Shown here piece by piece: positions 1-8,361 of a stretch of DNA of 64,000 bases. The stretch comes from DYKG01 sp964596185 (GTDB lineage Bacteria > Muiribacteriota > Ozemobacteria > Ozemobacterales > Ozemobacteraceae): assembly GCA_964596185.1 (NCBI GenBank), contig CAZQUE010000011.1:26440-90439 (forward strand), written 5' to 3'. Numbering within the stretch: position 1 is the stretch's first letter; every line of letters starts with the position of its first letter. The notes below the pieces were generated by a model, which was given only the letters and a program-made list of their open reading frames with translations, was not told the origin of the DNA and ran no database searches. The position numbers and the translations under genes were made by a program.

Positions 1-58
1 AAACCCGGTCAATCCCGGCAAATAATAAACACTGTTATTCCCTGAAAGGAAAGCAATT

Positions 59-1348
59 GTGGATAATCCATCGTTTACCTATCTTCAACTTTGCGAAGAG
101 TCGATTAAAAACCTTCGCGCAGTAGCCAAAGCGCTAAATATCGAGAATCCTGAAAAAATGCGCAAGCAGGATTTAATCAAAGGCATTCTAACCGAACAGC
201 TTGCCCAGCAAGGGTTGGGCCTTGCAGAAGGTGTGCTCGACATTCTTCCCGAAGGTTACGGCTTTTTACGAACTCACAGCTATGTTCAGAACGATGATGA
301 TGTCTACGTTTCTCCTTCGCAACTCAAGCGTCATGGCCTATTGCCCGGCGACACCATCGTCGCACAGGTTCGCATCGCCAAAGATGACGAAAGCTATAAT
401 TCATTGCTGAAAATTGAAGCAGTAAATGGCGTCAGTCTTGAGCGAATCCGCAATCGGCGTAATTTCGAAGAAGGCATTCCCGTTTTCCCCACCGACCGCT
501 TCAAACTAGAACTTGGTGAAGACGACGCCTCAACCCGCGTTTTCGATCTGGTCTGCCCAATTGGAAAGGGCCAGCGCGGCCTGATCGTTGCACCACCCAA
601 AGCGGGTAAAACCGTTTTGCTCAAGCAACTTGCCAATGTCATCAGTGCCAACCATCCAGAAGTTTTGATGCTGATTCTGCTAATCGATGAGCGCCCCGAA
701 GAAGTAACTGATATGCGTCGTTCGGTCAATGCCGAAGTTGTCGCCTCGACCTTCGATGAACACATTAACAATCACATCAAAGTCTCTGAACTTCTTCTGG
801 AAAAAGCAAAGCGCCATGCTGAACTTGGCCGCGACGTGGTAATCCTGCTCGACTCGATTACCCGACTTGCACGGGCATATAATATTTCGATGCCTTCTGC
901 CGGACAGACGCTTTCAGGTGGTGTTAACCCATTTGCGCTTCACAAGCCGAAAAGATTTCTCGGTGCAGCCAGAAAGATTGAGCACGGCGGCAGTCTGACC
1001 GTTATCGCCACCGCACTTATCGATACCGGATCAAAAATGGATGAAGTCATTTTTGAAGAATTCAAGGGCACCGGAAATATGGAATTACACCTTGATCGAA
1101 AATTGTTCAACAAACGCATTTTCCCGTGCATCGACGTCAAAATGTCCGGAACGCGCAAAGAAGAGCTTCTCATGGATCCCGAAGATCTCAAAAAGGTCAT
1201 TATTCTGCGCCGCGCATTTGAAGATAAGAGTTCACAGGAAATTATCGAAATGCTGGTCAAGGGCATTTCCAATACCAAGGACAATGCAGAATTTCTTAGC
1301 TTGATCAACCCAAATTACAAAGGCTCCAGCAGTAAAAGTTCTGAATGA
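59..1348 (+). CDS. rho: Transcription termination factor Rho
   Basis: Hexameric RNA-dependent ATPase/translocase that releases RNA polymerase from transcripts. The 429 residues match the usual family length. Seen in order: an N-terminal helical Rho_N domain (about 15-45), a cold-shock-like RNA-binding domain (about 58-125, with PEGYGFLR), the Walker A loop APPKAGKT near 178-185, and Walker B VVILLDSITRLARAYN near 260-275. The start is GTG, eight bases after GAAAGGA at 44-50. The stop overlaps the ATG of the M23 peptidase gene (ATGA), so the two are probably co-translated. No unusual insertion is seen between the two RNA-binding parts. The upstream promoter is outside the window or not recognisable in the 58 bases shown. 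Confidence 0.97.
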   Translation: MDNPSFTYLQLCEESIKNLRAVAKALNIENPEKMRKQDLIKGILTEQLAQQGLGLAEGVLDILPEGYGFLRTHSYVQNDDDVYVSPSQLKRHGLLPGDTIVAQVRIAKDDESYNSLLKIEAVNGVSLERIRNRRNFEEGIPVFPTDRFKLELGEDDASTRVFDLVCPIGKGQRGLIVAPPKAGKTVLLKQLANVISANHPEVLMLILLIDERPEEVTDMRRSVNAEVVASTFDEHINNHIKVSELLLEKAKRHAELGRDVVILLDSITRLARAYNISMPSAGQTLSGGVNPFALHKPKRFLGAARKIEHGGSLTVIATALIDTGSKMDEVIFEEFKGTGNMELHLDRKLFNKRIFPCIDVKMSGTRKEELLMDPEDLKKVIILRRAFEDKSSQEIIEMLVKGISNTKDNAEFLSLINPNYKGSSSKSSE

Positions 1349-2052
1349 TAACCAATTCAAACAACCATTTCTCAACTCCGATCAGGCTAATTCTGATCAT
1401 CTCAGCTTTGCTGATGCTGCAATTTAATGTTCCCGTTGCCAGAAGCTACTGTTCTTCCTTTTCGGCAGACTGCACTTTTCGTCCTGCCAGCCCAAAGCTT
1501 GATTTCTGGCAGGATCTGCAGCAAGTCTATGCTGTAACCGGCAAAAAGTTGAACAGGCTGGCAGCAGACTGGCAGAGTTTTGCCGATGCACAAAAGCAAG
1601 TCGAAACCGGCAAATCGTTCAAAATCGTCAAAGTCGAGAGCAAGAAAACTGTTGTATCGGCCCAGAAATTTTCCTGGCCGGTTAAAGGTCGCATTTCATC
1701 TGGCTTCGGCATGCGTCGTCATCCGGTAACCTATGTAAGATCCTTTCATAACGGCATTGACATCAAGGCTCAGAGGGGCACGAAAATTGTTGCCCCCGTA
1801 GACGGAATGGTTGTCAGTGCGGGAAGAGCGGGTCTTCTTGGGCGAATGGTGAAAATAAAAACCCGTGACGGACAATTTCTGTATTTTGGTCATCTGCAGA
1901 AAATCAGCTGCAAAAAAGGCCAACAGGTAACCAGGGGACAGGCGATAGGAACAGTAGGCTCTTCAGGACGGGCAACTGGACCGCACCTGCATTTTTCGGT
2001 TAAGGTTAACCGAAAATACGCTAATCCGTTAAACTACCTGGCCCCACGCTGA
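1345..2052 (+). CDS. Secreted M23/LytM-family metallopeptidase
   Basis: Predicted periplasmic peptidoglycan endopeptidase, or LytM-domain amidase activator, of 235 residues. A hydrophobic N-terminal segment (about 12-30) looks like a signal peptide or anchor. After a linker of about 75 residues comes the LytM fold, with the zinc signature HNGID (His and Asp ligands), GHL, and the HLHF motif close to the C-terminus. All expected ligands are present, so an active peptidase is likely. The linker is short, without LysM or a clear coiled coil. The gene overlaps rho by four bases. Which cross-link it cuts cannot be told from the sequence. Confidence 0.85.
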   Translation: MITNSNNHFSTPIRLILIISALLMLQFNVPVARSYCSSFSADCTFRPASPKLDFWQDLQQVYAVTGKKLNRLAADWQSFADAQKQVETGKSFKIVKVESKKTVVSAQKFSWPVKGRISSGFGMRRHPVTYVRSFHNGIDIKAQRGTKIVAPVDGMVVSAGRAGLLGRMVKIKTRDGQFLYFGHLQKISCKKGQQVTRGQAIGTVGSSGRATGPHLHFSVKVNRKYANPLNYLAPR

Positions 2053-2115
2053 AACAATTTTTCCAACCGACTTTAAAAGCAGTTTAACTTCTGCTTGCCC
2101 TTGAAGCCATTTCTG

Positions 2116-2150
2116 CCGATAGGTTAACTGGTTAACCATTTTTATCGGAG
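2116..2150 (+). promoter_or_regulatory. Nested inverted repeat over a Shine-Dalgarno site
   Basis: GGTTAAC (2122-2128) and GTTAACC (2131-2137) form a perfect 16-base inverted repeat. It sits inside a second arm pair, CCGATA (2116-2121) and TATCGG (2143-2148). The last two bases of the outer arm are the first two of the GGAG Shine-Dalgarno (2147-2150) of the TPR gene at 2162. In RNA this could mask the ribosome site; in DNA it could be an operator. Confidence 0.45.
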
Positions 2151-2161
2151 TCTCCAGTTTT

Positions 2162-3229
2162 ATGCCAAAATTGAATCTGAAAAAAGCGGCGTTGTCACTA
2201 TTTTTTGCCGGTTTGTTGGTACCGGTCAATGCCGTGCAAAAATGTCCGGTTCCGATTTCAATAAGAGTTGAAGAAGATCAGGCAATCAAAGCCTACGAAA
2301 AGGGCTACAAATTTTATCAGCGCGGACTTTTCCACAAAGCTGAAGATTCATTCATCGAAGCACTTAAATTTGAACCCAATCTGATCAAAGCTCATTATTG
2401 GCTAGGCAAACTCTATCGAGAATCCGGCCAGCTTGAAAATGCAATCTACCATTGGGAGGAAGTTGAACGACTCAACGACCTGATTCGCGACCGACGAATC
2501 GCTCTCTCAATTCAAAACAATGAATATCCGGCCCGGGCTCAGACATTAAGGGCAATTCAACTGCGAACAGACGCAAAAAAGGTGTTTGAAAAGGGAATCT
2601 ATCTTCTCGACAAAGGTCACTGGGATGGCGCAGAAGTAGAACTTCGCGAAGCAGTAAGGCTTTACCCGGCGAACCATGAGTATCTAAGAACTTTAGCCAG
2701 GGTTCTCTGGGACAAAAATGAAAAATCGGCCAGTATAAAATTCTATCGAGATTTATTGAGTCTGCGTGACGTTTCCTATCAGGATTTTCTTGAAGGCATC
2801 GACAGAATGTTCAAAGCCGACATGCAATTCGTTGCCGCACCCCTTATCATTGAAAACAAACCCCGATTCTCGGGAATGACCGAGTTCGACAAAATCTGCT
2901 GCAGCTTCTCCACTGACCCACAACCCGACATTGTTGCTGCCGGCAAGGTTGTAGATAGACTTTCCGGTCAGGTCATCCTCAACATCGGCATGCAAGACGG
3001 CATCAATCTATCTGATGAATATAGCCTAAATCTACGCTCCTTCAAGCCTGGCAAACCCATTGCCGACCCCGAGACCGGAAAAGTTATCGGCAGAGCGCAA
3101 GACCAACCTACCGCCGATCTCATGATAACCAAAGTAAACAGACAATCCAGCTGGGCACTAATCAAAAGGGAAATGGGCCCAGGAGTGAAAGCAGGTGACC
3201 TGATTGAAATCAAAAAAACAATCCGCTGA
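2162..3229 (+). CDS. Secreted TPR-repeat protein
   Basis: A 355-residue exported protein of unknown specific role. An N-terminal signal peptide (about 1-24, ending near VNAVQ) is followed by at least three TPR-like helix pairs (about 37-75, 75-105 and 140-200, e.g. AYEKGYKFYQRGLFHKAEDS). The C-terminal part (about 230-355) has beta-rich character with DPETGKVIGRA, resembling small FlgT-C-like or SH3-like folds, but this was not assigned. The start is ATG with GGAG 11 bases upstream, inside the inverted repeat described separately. The end overlaps the smpB start by 26 bases, implying translational coupling. TPR proteins act as scaffolds; the partner is unknown. Confidence 0.75.
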   Translation: MPKLNLKKAALSLFFAGLLVPVNAVQKCPVPISIRVEEDQAIKAYEKGYKFYQRGLFHKAEDSFIEALKFEPNLIKAHYWLGKLYRESGQLENAIYHWEEVERLNDLIRDRRIALSIQNNEYPARAQTLRAIQLRTDAKKVFEKGIYLLDKGHWDGAEVELREAVRLYPANHEYLRTLARVLWDKNEKSASIKFYRDLLSLRDVSYQDFLEGIDRMFKADMQFVAAPLIIENKPRFSGMTEFDKICCSFSTDPQPDIVAAGKVVDRLSGQVILNIGMQDGINLSDEYSLNLRSFKPGKPIADPETGKVIGRAQDQPTADLMITKVNRQSSWALIKREMGPGVKAGDLIEIKKTIR

Positions 3230-3680
3230 CGGCACAAAACAGATTGCTGCCAATCGAAAGGCGCATCACGACTATTTTATTCTCGACCGACTTGAAGTAG
3301 GTATTCAGCTGGTAGGCTCAGAACTCAGACCATGTCGGGAAGGTCGTGTTACTCTCAAGGATTCTTATATAGAAGAAGAAGCAGGACAGCTATGGCTCTA
3401 CGATATGCACATAGGTTCCAATCAATTTTCCAATCGCCTCGACCATGAACCCGAAAGAAAAAGACGACTCCTGGCCCACAAGAATGAAATTCTCAAACTT
3501 GGACAAAAGGTTCGTACGACTGGCAACACTATAGTGCCTTTAAAAATATATTTCAAACAAGGCAGAGTAAAGCTTGAAATCGCCCTGGTAAAAGGGAAAG
3601 CGAAATATGACAAGCGCGAAAGCATCGCCAAAAAAGATGCAAGACGCGATATGGAAAGAGAGCTTGGAGGAAGGTATTAA
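3204..3680 (+). CDS. smpB: SsrA-binding protein SmpB
   Basis: Binds tmRNA and brings it to stalled ribosomes for trans-translation. The protein is 158 residues, the normal family size. It shows the family N-terminus (IAANRKAHHDYFILDRLEVGIQLVGSE, residues about 14-40) and the basic C-terminal tail KKDARRDMERELGGRY that enters the mRNA channel. I chose the TTG at 3204 because it gives the typical lysine-rich start KSKKQ; it lies inside the 3' end of the TPR gene. The next gene starts directly after the stop codon. No ssrA (tmRNA) gene was recognised in this window. Confidence 0.95.
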   Translation: MKSKKQSADGTKQIAANRKAHHDYFILDRLEVGIQLVGSELRPCREGRVTLKDSYIEEEAGQLWLYDMHIGSNQFSNRLDHEPERKRRLLAHKNEILKLGQKVRTTGNTIVPLKIYFKQGRVKLEIALVKGKAKYDKRESIAKKDARRDMERELGGRY

Positions 3681-5234
3681 ATGTATTCTTTTTGCAAAAA
3701 AGTCTTTGTTCTTGCCGTAATTCTGTGTCTAATCACAGGTGCTACCCATGGACAGGACGGCTTTATCAGCGCCAGAGATTTTGCTGAGACCCAGGGAATC
3801 GCATATCAATGGTTTCCAATTCAAAAAATGCTGGTAATGCGCAAAGGGCTGAAATCGGTCAAGCTCACCGTCAACTCAACCAATGCCAATGTTGATGGAC
3901 GCGAGATACAACTCCCTGCTGCGCCACAGATAAAAGACGGGCAAATAATGGTTCCAGCAGCTGCGGTTATAAAGCTCTTTCAGGGCGACCTTCAGCCTGT
4001 TGTCGATTCCGTCGAAAACCAAAATCTCAACACCGCACCGCCAGTTGTCAGACCAAAACCGGCTCCGGCAAATATTTCAGCACCACAGCCTCCGCCCCCC
4101 CAACCGGAACTCGTTCAATCCAATTCTGCCGAAGCAGTTTTAGTAGCCTTGCGCCATTCGGTCCGCGAAGATCACACGAGAATCGTTCTTGAATTCAATG
4201 AAACCGTTACCTACTCAAGCGAACTGAAGGGCGACAATTATCGTTTGAATATCCAGGGATGCCGTAATCTGGTGCCAACCCGGCGTACGAATCCCGTTGG
4301 CCGTGACATAAAAAAGCTTGATATAAACAGTGGTCCCAATAGAAGTGGCCTGATCCTGAACTTTCAAATTGCGCCAAGCAAGCGAGCTCCTGAAATTGAG
4401 ACTGTTGCAAATCCATTTCGCATGATTATCTCATTCTATTCCGATCCTGAAGCCCTGCCGGCTTCAGCTAGTCAGACAATTGTTCAGACCGCACCAGAAA
4501 TAGAACAACCCGTTGCTGAACCCGTGAAAATCGTTGAGCAGGAGCAGCCACCGGAAATAAACATCGAAGTTCCACTGGAACAACTCACCAACGAAGCCTT
4601 CAAGGGTCGGACAGTGGTAATCGATGCAGGGCACGGAGGTGGCGACACAGGTTTCGTTTATCCTGGTCGAACCCCGGAAAAAAACATCACCCTTTCGGTT
4701 GCCGGATTCTTGCAACAATCATTGCAGAAAGTCGGTTTAAAAGCCGTTAACATTCGCAGTTCCGATACCGAAATGACCCAATCTGAACGCACCTCGATAG
4801 CAAATCGTCACGGTGCCGATCTAATCATTTCCTTACATGTTGGAGCTTCTAATTCTCCTGATAAAACAGGCGTTTGCTGTCTGGTTTACAGCAAAGCGGG
4901 CACAGTGGTTGCCGACGAGAAAGAAATTCTTACCGAAGCCGCTGTTTATAGAGAATGGCTTGAGAACACACGCTTCGATCTAGCTTCTTTTTTAGCCCGC
5001 CGAATAAACGAACGTTTGAAAACCCAGCTGAAGGTGGAAAGCCGAGGGGTAAAGCAATTGCCTGTTTCTCAACTGAAGTATCTCATCAATCCGGCGGTTC
5101 TGGTAGAAATTGGCATGCTTTCTGATCCGACCGAAGGAAAAAACCTGCTCAGCAGCAAATATCATGAGGCAGTTGCCGCTGCCATCACAAACGGCGTCAT
5201 TGATTTCTTCAATGGCATCGTCATCAAACCTTGA
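3681..5234 (+). CDS. N-acetylmuramoyl-L-alanine amidase with AMIN domain
   Basis: Predicted periplasmic zinc amidase that cleaves the bond between MurNAc and the stem peptide, used in cell separation. The 517 residues contain a signal peptide (1-24), a copper-amine-oxidase-N-like segment (about 28-110, AAVIKLF), a Pro-rich linker, an AMIN domain (about 155-255) that targets septal peptidoglycan, a second linker rich in Glu/Pro, and Amidase_3 (about 310-510). Zinc and catalytic residues are visible: DAGHGG, the Glu of PEKNITL, ISLHVGA, and the Glu of VEIGML. The ATG immediately follows the smpB stop, with GGAGGAAGG as the ribosome site. A second, shorter amidase lies at 49215. Confidence 0.9.
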   Translation: MYSFCKKVFVLAVILCLITGATHGQDGFISARDFAETQGIAYQWFPIQKMLVMRKGLKSVKLTVNSTNANVDGREIQLPAAPQIKDGQIMVPAAAVIKLFQGDLQPVVDSVENQNLNTAPPVVRPKPAPANISAPQPPPPQPELVQSNSAEAVLVALRHSVREDHTRIVLEFNETVTYSSELKGDNYRLNIQGCRNLVPTRRTNPVGRDIKKLDINSGPNRSGLILNFQIAPSKRAPEIETVANPFRMIISFYSDPEALPASASQTIVQTAPEIEQPVAEPVKIVEQEQPPEINIEVPLEQLTNEAFKGRTVVIDAGHGGGDTGFVYPGRTPEKNITLSVAGFLQQSLQKVGLKAVNIRSSDTEMTQSERTSIANRHGADLIISLHVGASNSPDKTGVCCLVYSKAGTVVADEKEILTEAAVYREWLENTRFDLASFLARRINERLKTQLKVESRGVKQLPVSQLKYLINPAVLVEIGMLSDPTEGKNLLSSKYHEAVAAAITNGVIDFFNGIVIKP

Positions 5235-5244
5235 GGAGGCGGTC

Positions 5245-5883
5245 ATGGCTTCAGGAAAAAAGAATGCACGCAACCAGGAAACCATAATTTTTGTTCTTAT
5301 GGGACTGATAATTGTCGGCCTGATCATTTCCGGCTACTTTCTCTTTGTGAAAAAAATTTTACCAGAGCTTTCAAATACAAATCAGCAACCAGGGGTTGTC
5401 GCCAGTACTGAAAAGGCACTTCCGGCTGATGAAACGCCGGCCTTCATTCCTGATGATGAGGCACAAATGCTAACTTTGTTTTTCCCTCAAAAGGCCCAGG
5501 ACAACTTCCGCGGGGAAATCAGAAAAGTCTTTCGCAAAAAAATGCTTACCGCCCAGGCCACGCAAATTGTTGAAGAACTTTTAAAGGGACCTTCGAGCAA
5601 AGATCTTTATTCGGCAATTCCAGCCAACACCAAGCTCAGAGGACTATTCTTCGATTCCGGAACATTCATCGTCGATTTGAGCAGAGATTTTTCAGAATGC
5701 AAAAAACTTGGTGCCGCAGAGCAGATTTTGGCAGTCTACTCTCTGGTAAACTCTTTAACCGAGATCGACCCAAAGGCAAAGGTTAAGATTCTTGTCAATG
5801 GCAGCGAACAAATAGATGAAACCGGGCACATCGATCTTTCACAAACCTTGAGCCGATTACAGGAAATGATTGTCGAAAATTAA
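5245..5883 (+). CDS. Membrane-anchored GerMN-domain protein
   Basis: A 212-residue protein with one N-terminal transmembrane helix (about 10-35, FVLMGLIIVGLIISGYFLF) and a GerMN domain (about 70-195). The GerMN pattern is clear: LFFP, then a helix VEELLKGPSS, then FIVDLSRDF and AVYSLVNSLTEI. GerMN domains occur in spore germination protein GerM and in lipoproteins of non-spore-formers, where they are thought to act at the cell wall. The position right after the amidase gene supports an envelope role. The start was set at ATG 5245 because GAGGAGG (5233-5239) stands just upstream; an in-frame extension to 5110 would lie inside the amidase gene. No sporulation is implied. Confidence 0.8.
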   Translation: MASGKKNARNQETIIFVLMGLIIVGLIISGYFLFVKKILPELSNTNQQPGVVASTEKALPADETPAFIPDDEAQMLTLFFPQKAQDNFRGEIRKVFRKKMLTAQATQIVEELLKGPSSKDLYSAIPANTKLRGLFFDSGTFIVDLSRDFSECKKLGAAEQILAVYSLVNSLTEIDPKAKVKILVNGSEQIDETGHIDLSQTLSRLQEMIVEN

Positions 5884-5913
5884 AAAACAAAGCAAAAAAA
5901 TAAAAATCCGAAT

Positions 5914-5948
5914 TAAAAAAAAGGCTCAGGATTCTGAGCCTTTTTTTT
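5914..5948. terminator. Bidirectional intrinsic terminator
   Basis: Stem GGCTCAG (5923-5929) and CTGAGCC (5934-5940) with a four-base loop, flanked by a run of A on the left and eight T on the right. It ends transcription from both the GerMN gene (plus) and the prepilin gene (minus), whose stop codon lies in the T run. Confidence 0.9.
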
Positions 5949-6303
5949 AACCACCGAAAGAGTAGCTTGCCGGGGGATGAATTCCGCAGTAGACTTTCAT
6001 GCCGTAAGGGCTCTGGTCTACCATAAAGTAGATGCCTCCGGAGGGGCACTGAGGAATCCTCTTGTTCCCAAGATAGGGCTTAAGGTGTTCAAGAAAATCG
6101 GTCGCCGGCGGATAGGCTTTATTTTCAATATTGTACAATTCTACGGTGCGAGTTAAAAGGGCAGAATATTCCCAGCACTTTGCTTCTCGTGCCCTGTCGC
6201 GTACCTTGCGAAAATGCGGCATTGCAATTGCTGCGAGAATTCCGATAATGGCAACAACGATCATCAATTCAACAAGTGTAAACCCAATTTTTTTTCTTTT
6301 CAT
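5947..6303 (-). CDS. Type IV prepilin-like protein
   Basis: A 118-residue major-pilin or pseudopilin candidate. After the basic leader MKRKKIG comes the prepilin peptidase motif GFTLVE and the hydrophobic helix ending AAIAMPHFRK. The globular part has Cys residues in QCPSGG and KVYCGIHP, probably a disulfide. The C-terminal end reads SYSFGG. It stands alone, convergent with the GerMN gene, and has its own strong promoter (see 6321-6372). The C-terminal module CP..Y...G..VYC..H recurs in the giant protein at 31762 and in the protein at 24588. Whether it belongs to a pilus or to a type II secretion system is not decided by the sequence. Confidence 0.9.
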   Translation of the reverse strand: MKRKKIGFTLVELMIVVAIIGILAAIAMPHFRKVRDRAREAKCWEYSALLTRTVELYNIENKAYPPATDFLEHLKPYLGNKRIPQCPSGGIYFMVDQSPYGMKVYCGIHPPASYSFGG

Positions 6304-6320
6304 ATTGTTTTCCTAACCAA

Positions 6321-6372
6321 ATTATAACTCTGCAAGAAATATTTTGCAAATTAATTATTTATGTTTTAAGAT
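6321..6372. promoter_or_regulatory. Divergent promoters sharing a palindromic -35
   Basis: Minus strand: TTGCAA (6344-6349), 17 bases, then a perfect TATAAT (6321-6326), reading into the prepilin gene. Plus strand: the same TTGCAA, which is its own complement, then 17 bases and TAAGAT (6367-6372), reading into the NHL lipoprotein gene. The minus promoter is near consensus; the plus one is weaker. Confidence 0.6.
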
Positions 6373-6414
6373 AATACTAAGAATATAGTCTAATTAAGGA
6401 TAGCTCTTCTTACC

Positions 6415-7314
6415 ATGTTTAAAAGAAAACTGTTGTTTGTCTTAGTGCTTTCAGCCGCACTGGCAACCGGTTGTGTGCCGGTAAAATTTCAATTCGACCA
6501 GGAATTTGGCGAGTCCGGGTCCTCAAAGGGCCAGTTTCTAAGTGCCACCAATCTCGATCTGACCAAAGATGGCAATCTTGTGGTTGGTGACAATGGTAAC
6601 AGCCGTTATCAGATCATTCGCCCGGATGGTACAGTCAAATTAACTGCCGGTGAAGCCGGTAGAGATGGCTACAAACTCCTTGGAATGGGTGGAATAGGTG
6701 TTAACTACCTGACCGGAGATGTATGGGTTTGTGACCAGCGAGGCAACAAGCTGGTAAGATTCGATCCAACTGGCGACCCCAATCTTAAAGTTACGGCCCA
6801 GGTAAAATATCCAATGGACGTAGCCATTGATCGTGACGGCTCTGCTTATGTCATCATGGCCAAAAATCCCAAGATACACAAGTATTCGGCTGAAGGGAAT
6901 TTTGTAGAAGCCATTGGCGGCACCGGAAAAACGGCTTTGATCTTTCCGACTTCTATTATAATCAATAGCGGACATCTTTTCATCTCTGATTTTGGGGGCC
7001 GAAGAATCCTCAAACTCGATATGAAGGGCAACTTGGTCAAGGAATACAAAGAAAAGGGCGAATACGAAGAAATGAAAGGCCCTTCAAGTGTACACATCGA
7101 CGACCAGGGCAATCTTTTCGTTCTTGATTTGGGCGAAGTCCCGGTCGTTCAACTCACCCCCGAAGGACAGCTGATATCCAAAATTGGTGAATTTGGCAAC
7201 GACAGCGGCAAATTCATTTACCCGGTCGGCGTTATAGCCAAGTCGAAAGATGAAATTTTCATTCTCGACAACAGTCGCAACAAGATACTCAAATTCAAAC
7301 AAAAGCCCGAATAA
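6415..7314 (+). CDS. NHL-repeat lipoprotein
   Basis: A 299-residue predicted lipoprotein: basic start MFKRK, hydrophobic stretch, and lipobox LATGC (Cys at residue 20). The rest is built of NHL-type beta-propeller blades of about 42-45 residues, with recurring patterns such as LDLTKDGNLVVGDNGNSR, LFISDFGGRRILKLD and IFILDNSRNKILKF. NHL propellers bind proteins, polymers or ligands; no catalytic residue is evident. The ribosome site (AAGGA, 6396-6400) is rather far from the ATG. A second NHL protein lies at 9178 in the same cluster, with mltG and a periplasmic binding protein between them. Confidence 0.85.
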   Translation: MFKRKLLFVLVLSAALATGCVPVKFQFDQEFGESGSSKGQFLSATNLDLTKDGNLVVGDNGNSRYQIIRPDGTVKLTAGEAGRDGYKLLGMGGIGVNYLTGDVWVCDQRGNKLVRFDPTGDPNLKVTAQVKYPMDVAIDRDGSAYVIMAKNPKIHKYSAEGNFVEAIGGTGKTALIFPTSIIINSGHLFISDFGGRRILKLDMKGNLVKEYKEKGEYEEMKGPSSVHIDDQGNLFVLDLGEVPVVQLTPEGQLISKIGEFGNDSGKFIYPVGVIAKSKDEIFILDNSRNKILKFKQKPE

Positions 7315-7332
7315 CCCAGACAAACTGCCGCC

Positions 7333-8361
7333 ATGAAGATTCTGAAACTCATTATCTACATGGCGGTTTTTCTATTCCTTGCCCTCGCCGGATTTGTCGG
7401 CGGTGGCATTATCTGGATCCGCGACATGTCTCTGCCCCCTGGTGATCGAACGGATTGCCGTGTATTCATTGAACCCGGCGCCAATACCAGACAGATAGGC
7501 CAAATTTTAAAAAACAACAAAATTGTTCGCAGCGCTTTTCTTTTTCGCCTTTATATAAGATTTTTGGCAGTAGATCAACGCCTTAGGCCGGGTTCCTATT
7601 TTTTCAGAGCCGGCGAAAGCCTTGAACAGGTAGTGTTCAAGTTGCTTCAGGGCACGATGAAAACCGTTCCGGTTACAATTCCTGAAGGAACGACCAATCG
7701 CCAGGTTGCAGATCTGCTTGAATATGCCGGAATCTGCACGAGCAAGGAATTTCTTGAGGCTTGCAATGATCCCCAGTTAATCGGTCGCGTATTTTCTGAT
7801 TGGGAACTGATTCCAGCCGGCGAAGGGCTTTTGTTTCCTGACACATACAATTTCAATAGACCGACTCCGGCTTCCAAAGTCGCTGAACGCATGTTTCGTC
7901 TAACCAGATTTCAGATCGATGCCATTTTTGGCGAAAAACTCAGCACCGGGCTTAGCCAGTATGAGGGTTGTATTCTTGCTTCGATAATTGAAAAAGAAGC
8001 AGCCATTGAAAGTGAAAGATCCACGATTGCTTCTGTGTTTTATAACCGGCTCCAGAAGGGGATAAAACTCGAATCCTGTGCTACGGTTCTTTATGCACAT
8101 GGCCAACACAAAGAGCGCTTGTTATATGAAGATTTGAAAATTGATTCACCATTTAACACCTATTTAAACCAGGGTCTGCCACCTACACCGATAGCTAATT
8201 TTGGAGCCAGTTCAATGCGGGCAGTTGCCCATCCTGAAAAAACCGACTATCTTTATTTTGTTTCTGATGGCAAAGGCGGTCACCGATTTTCTAAAACCTT
8301 GAAAGACCACAATCGCAATGCCAACAAGTTTTTCAAGGAGAGAAGAAGGAAGAACAAATGA
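7333..8361 (+). CDS. mltG: Endolytic murein transglycosylase MltG
   Basis: Membrane-bound lytic transglycosylase that cleaves nascent glycan strands and may set their length. The 342 residues hold one N-terminal transmembrane helix (about 5-28), a LysM-like region (about 42-108), and the YceG catalytic domain with ASIIEKEA, whose Glu (about residue 220) aligns with the catalytic Glu of E. coli MltG. Later conserved parts are also present (LESCATVLYA, DSPFNTYLNQGLPPTPI). No good ribosome site is seen before the ATG. It overlaps the following binding-protein gene by four bases. In many bacteria mltG lies beside ruvX or tmk, which is not the case here. Confidence 0.93.
   Translation: MKILKLIIYMAVFLFLALAGFVGGGIIWIRDMSLPPGDRTDCRVFIEPGANTRQIGQILKNNKIVRSAFLFRLYIRFLAVDQRLRPGSYFFRAGESLEQVVFKLLQGTMKTVPVTIPEGTTNRQVADLLEYAGICTSKEFLEACNDPQLIGRVFSDWELIPAGEGLLFPDTYNFNRPTPASKVAERMFRLTRFQIDAIFGEKLSTGLSQYEGCILASIIEKEAAIESERSTIASVFYNRLQKGIKLESCATVLYAHGQHKERLLYEDLKIDSPFNTYLNQGLPPTPIANFGASSMRAVAHPEKTDYLYFVSDGKGGHRFSKTLKDHNRNANKFFKERRRKNK

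Noticed and set aside
5245..5883. GerMN domain as evidence of sporulation.
   Set aside because: The domain is common in non-sporulating bacteria, and no other sporulation gene is in the window.
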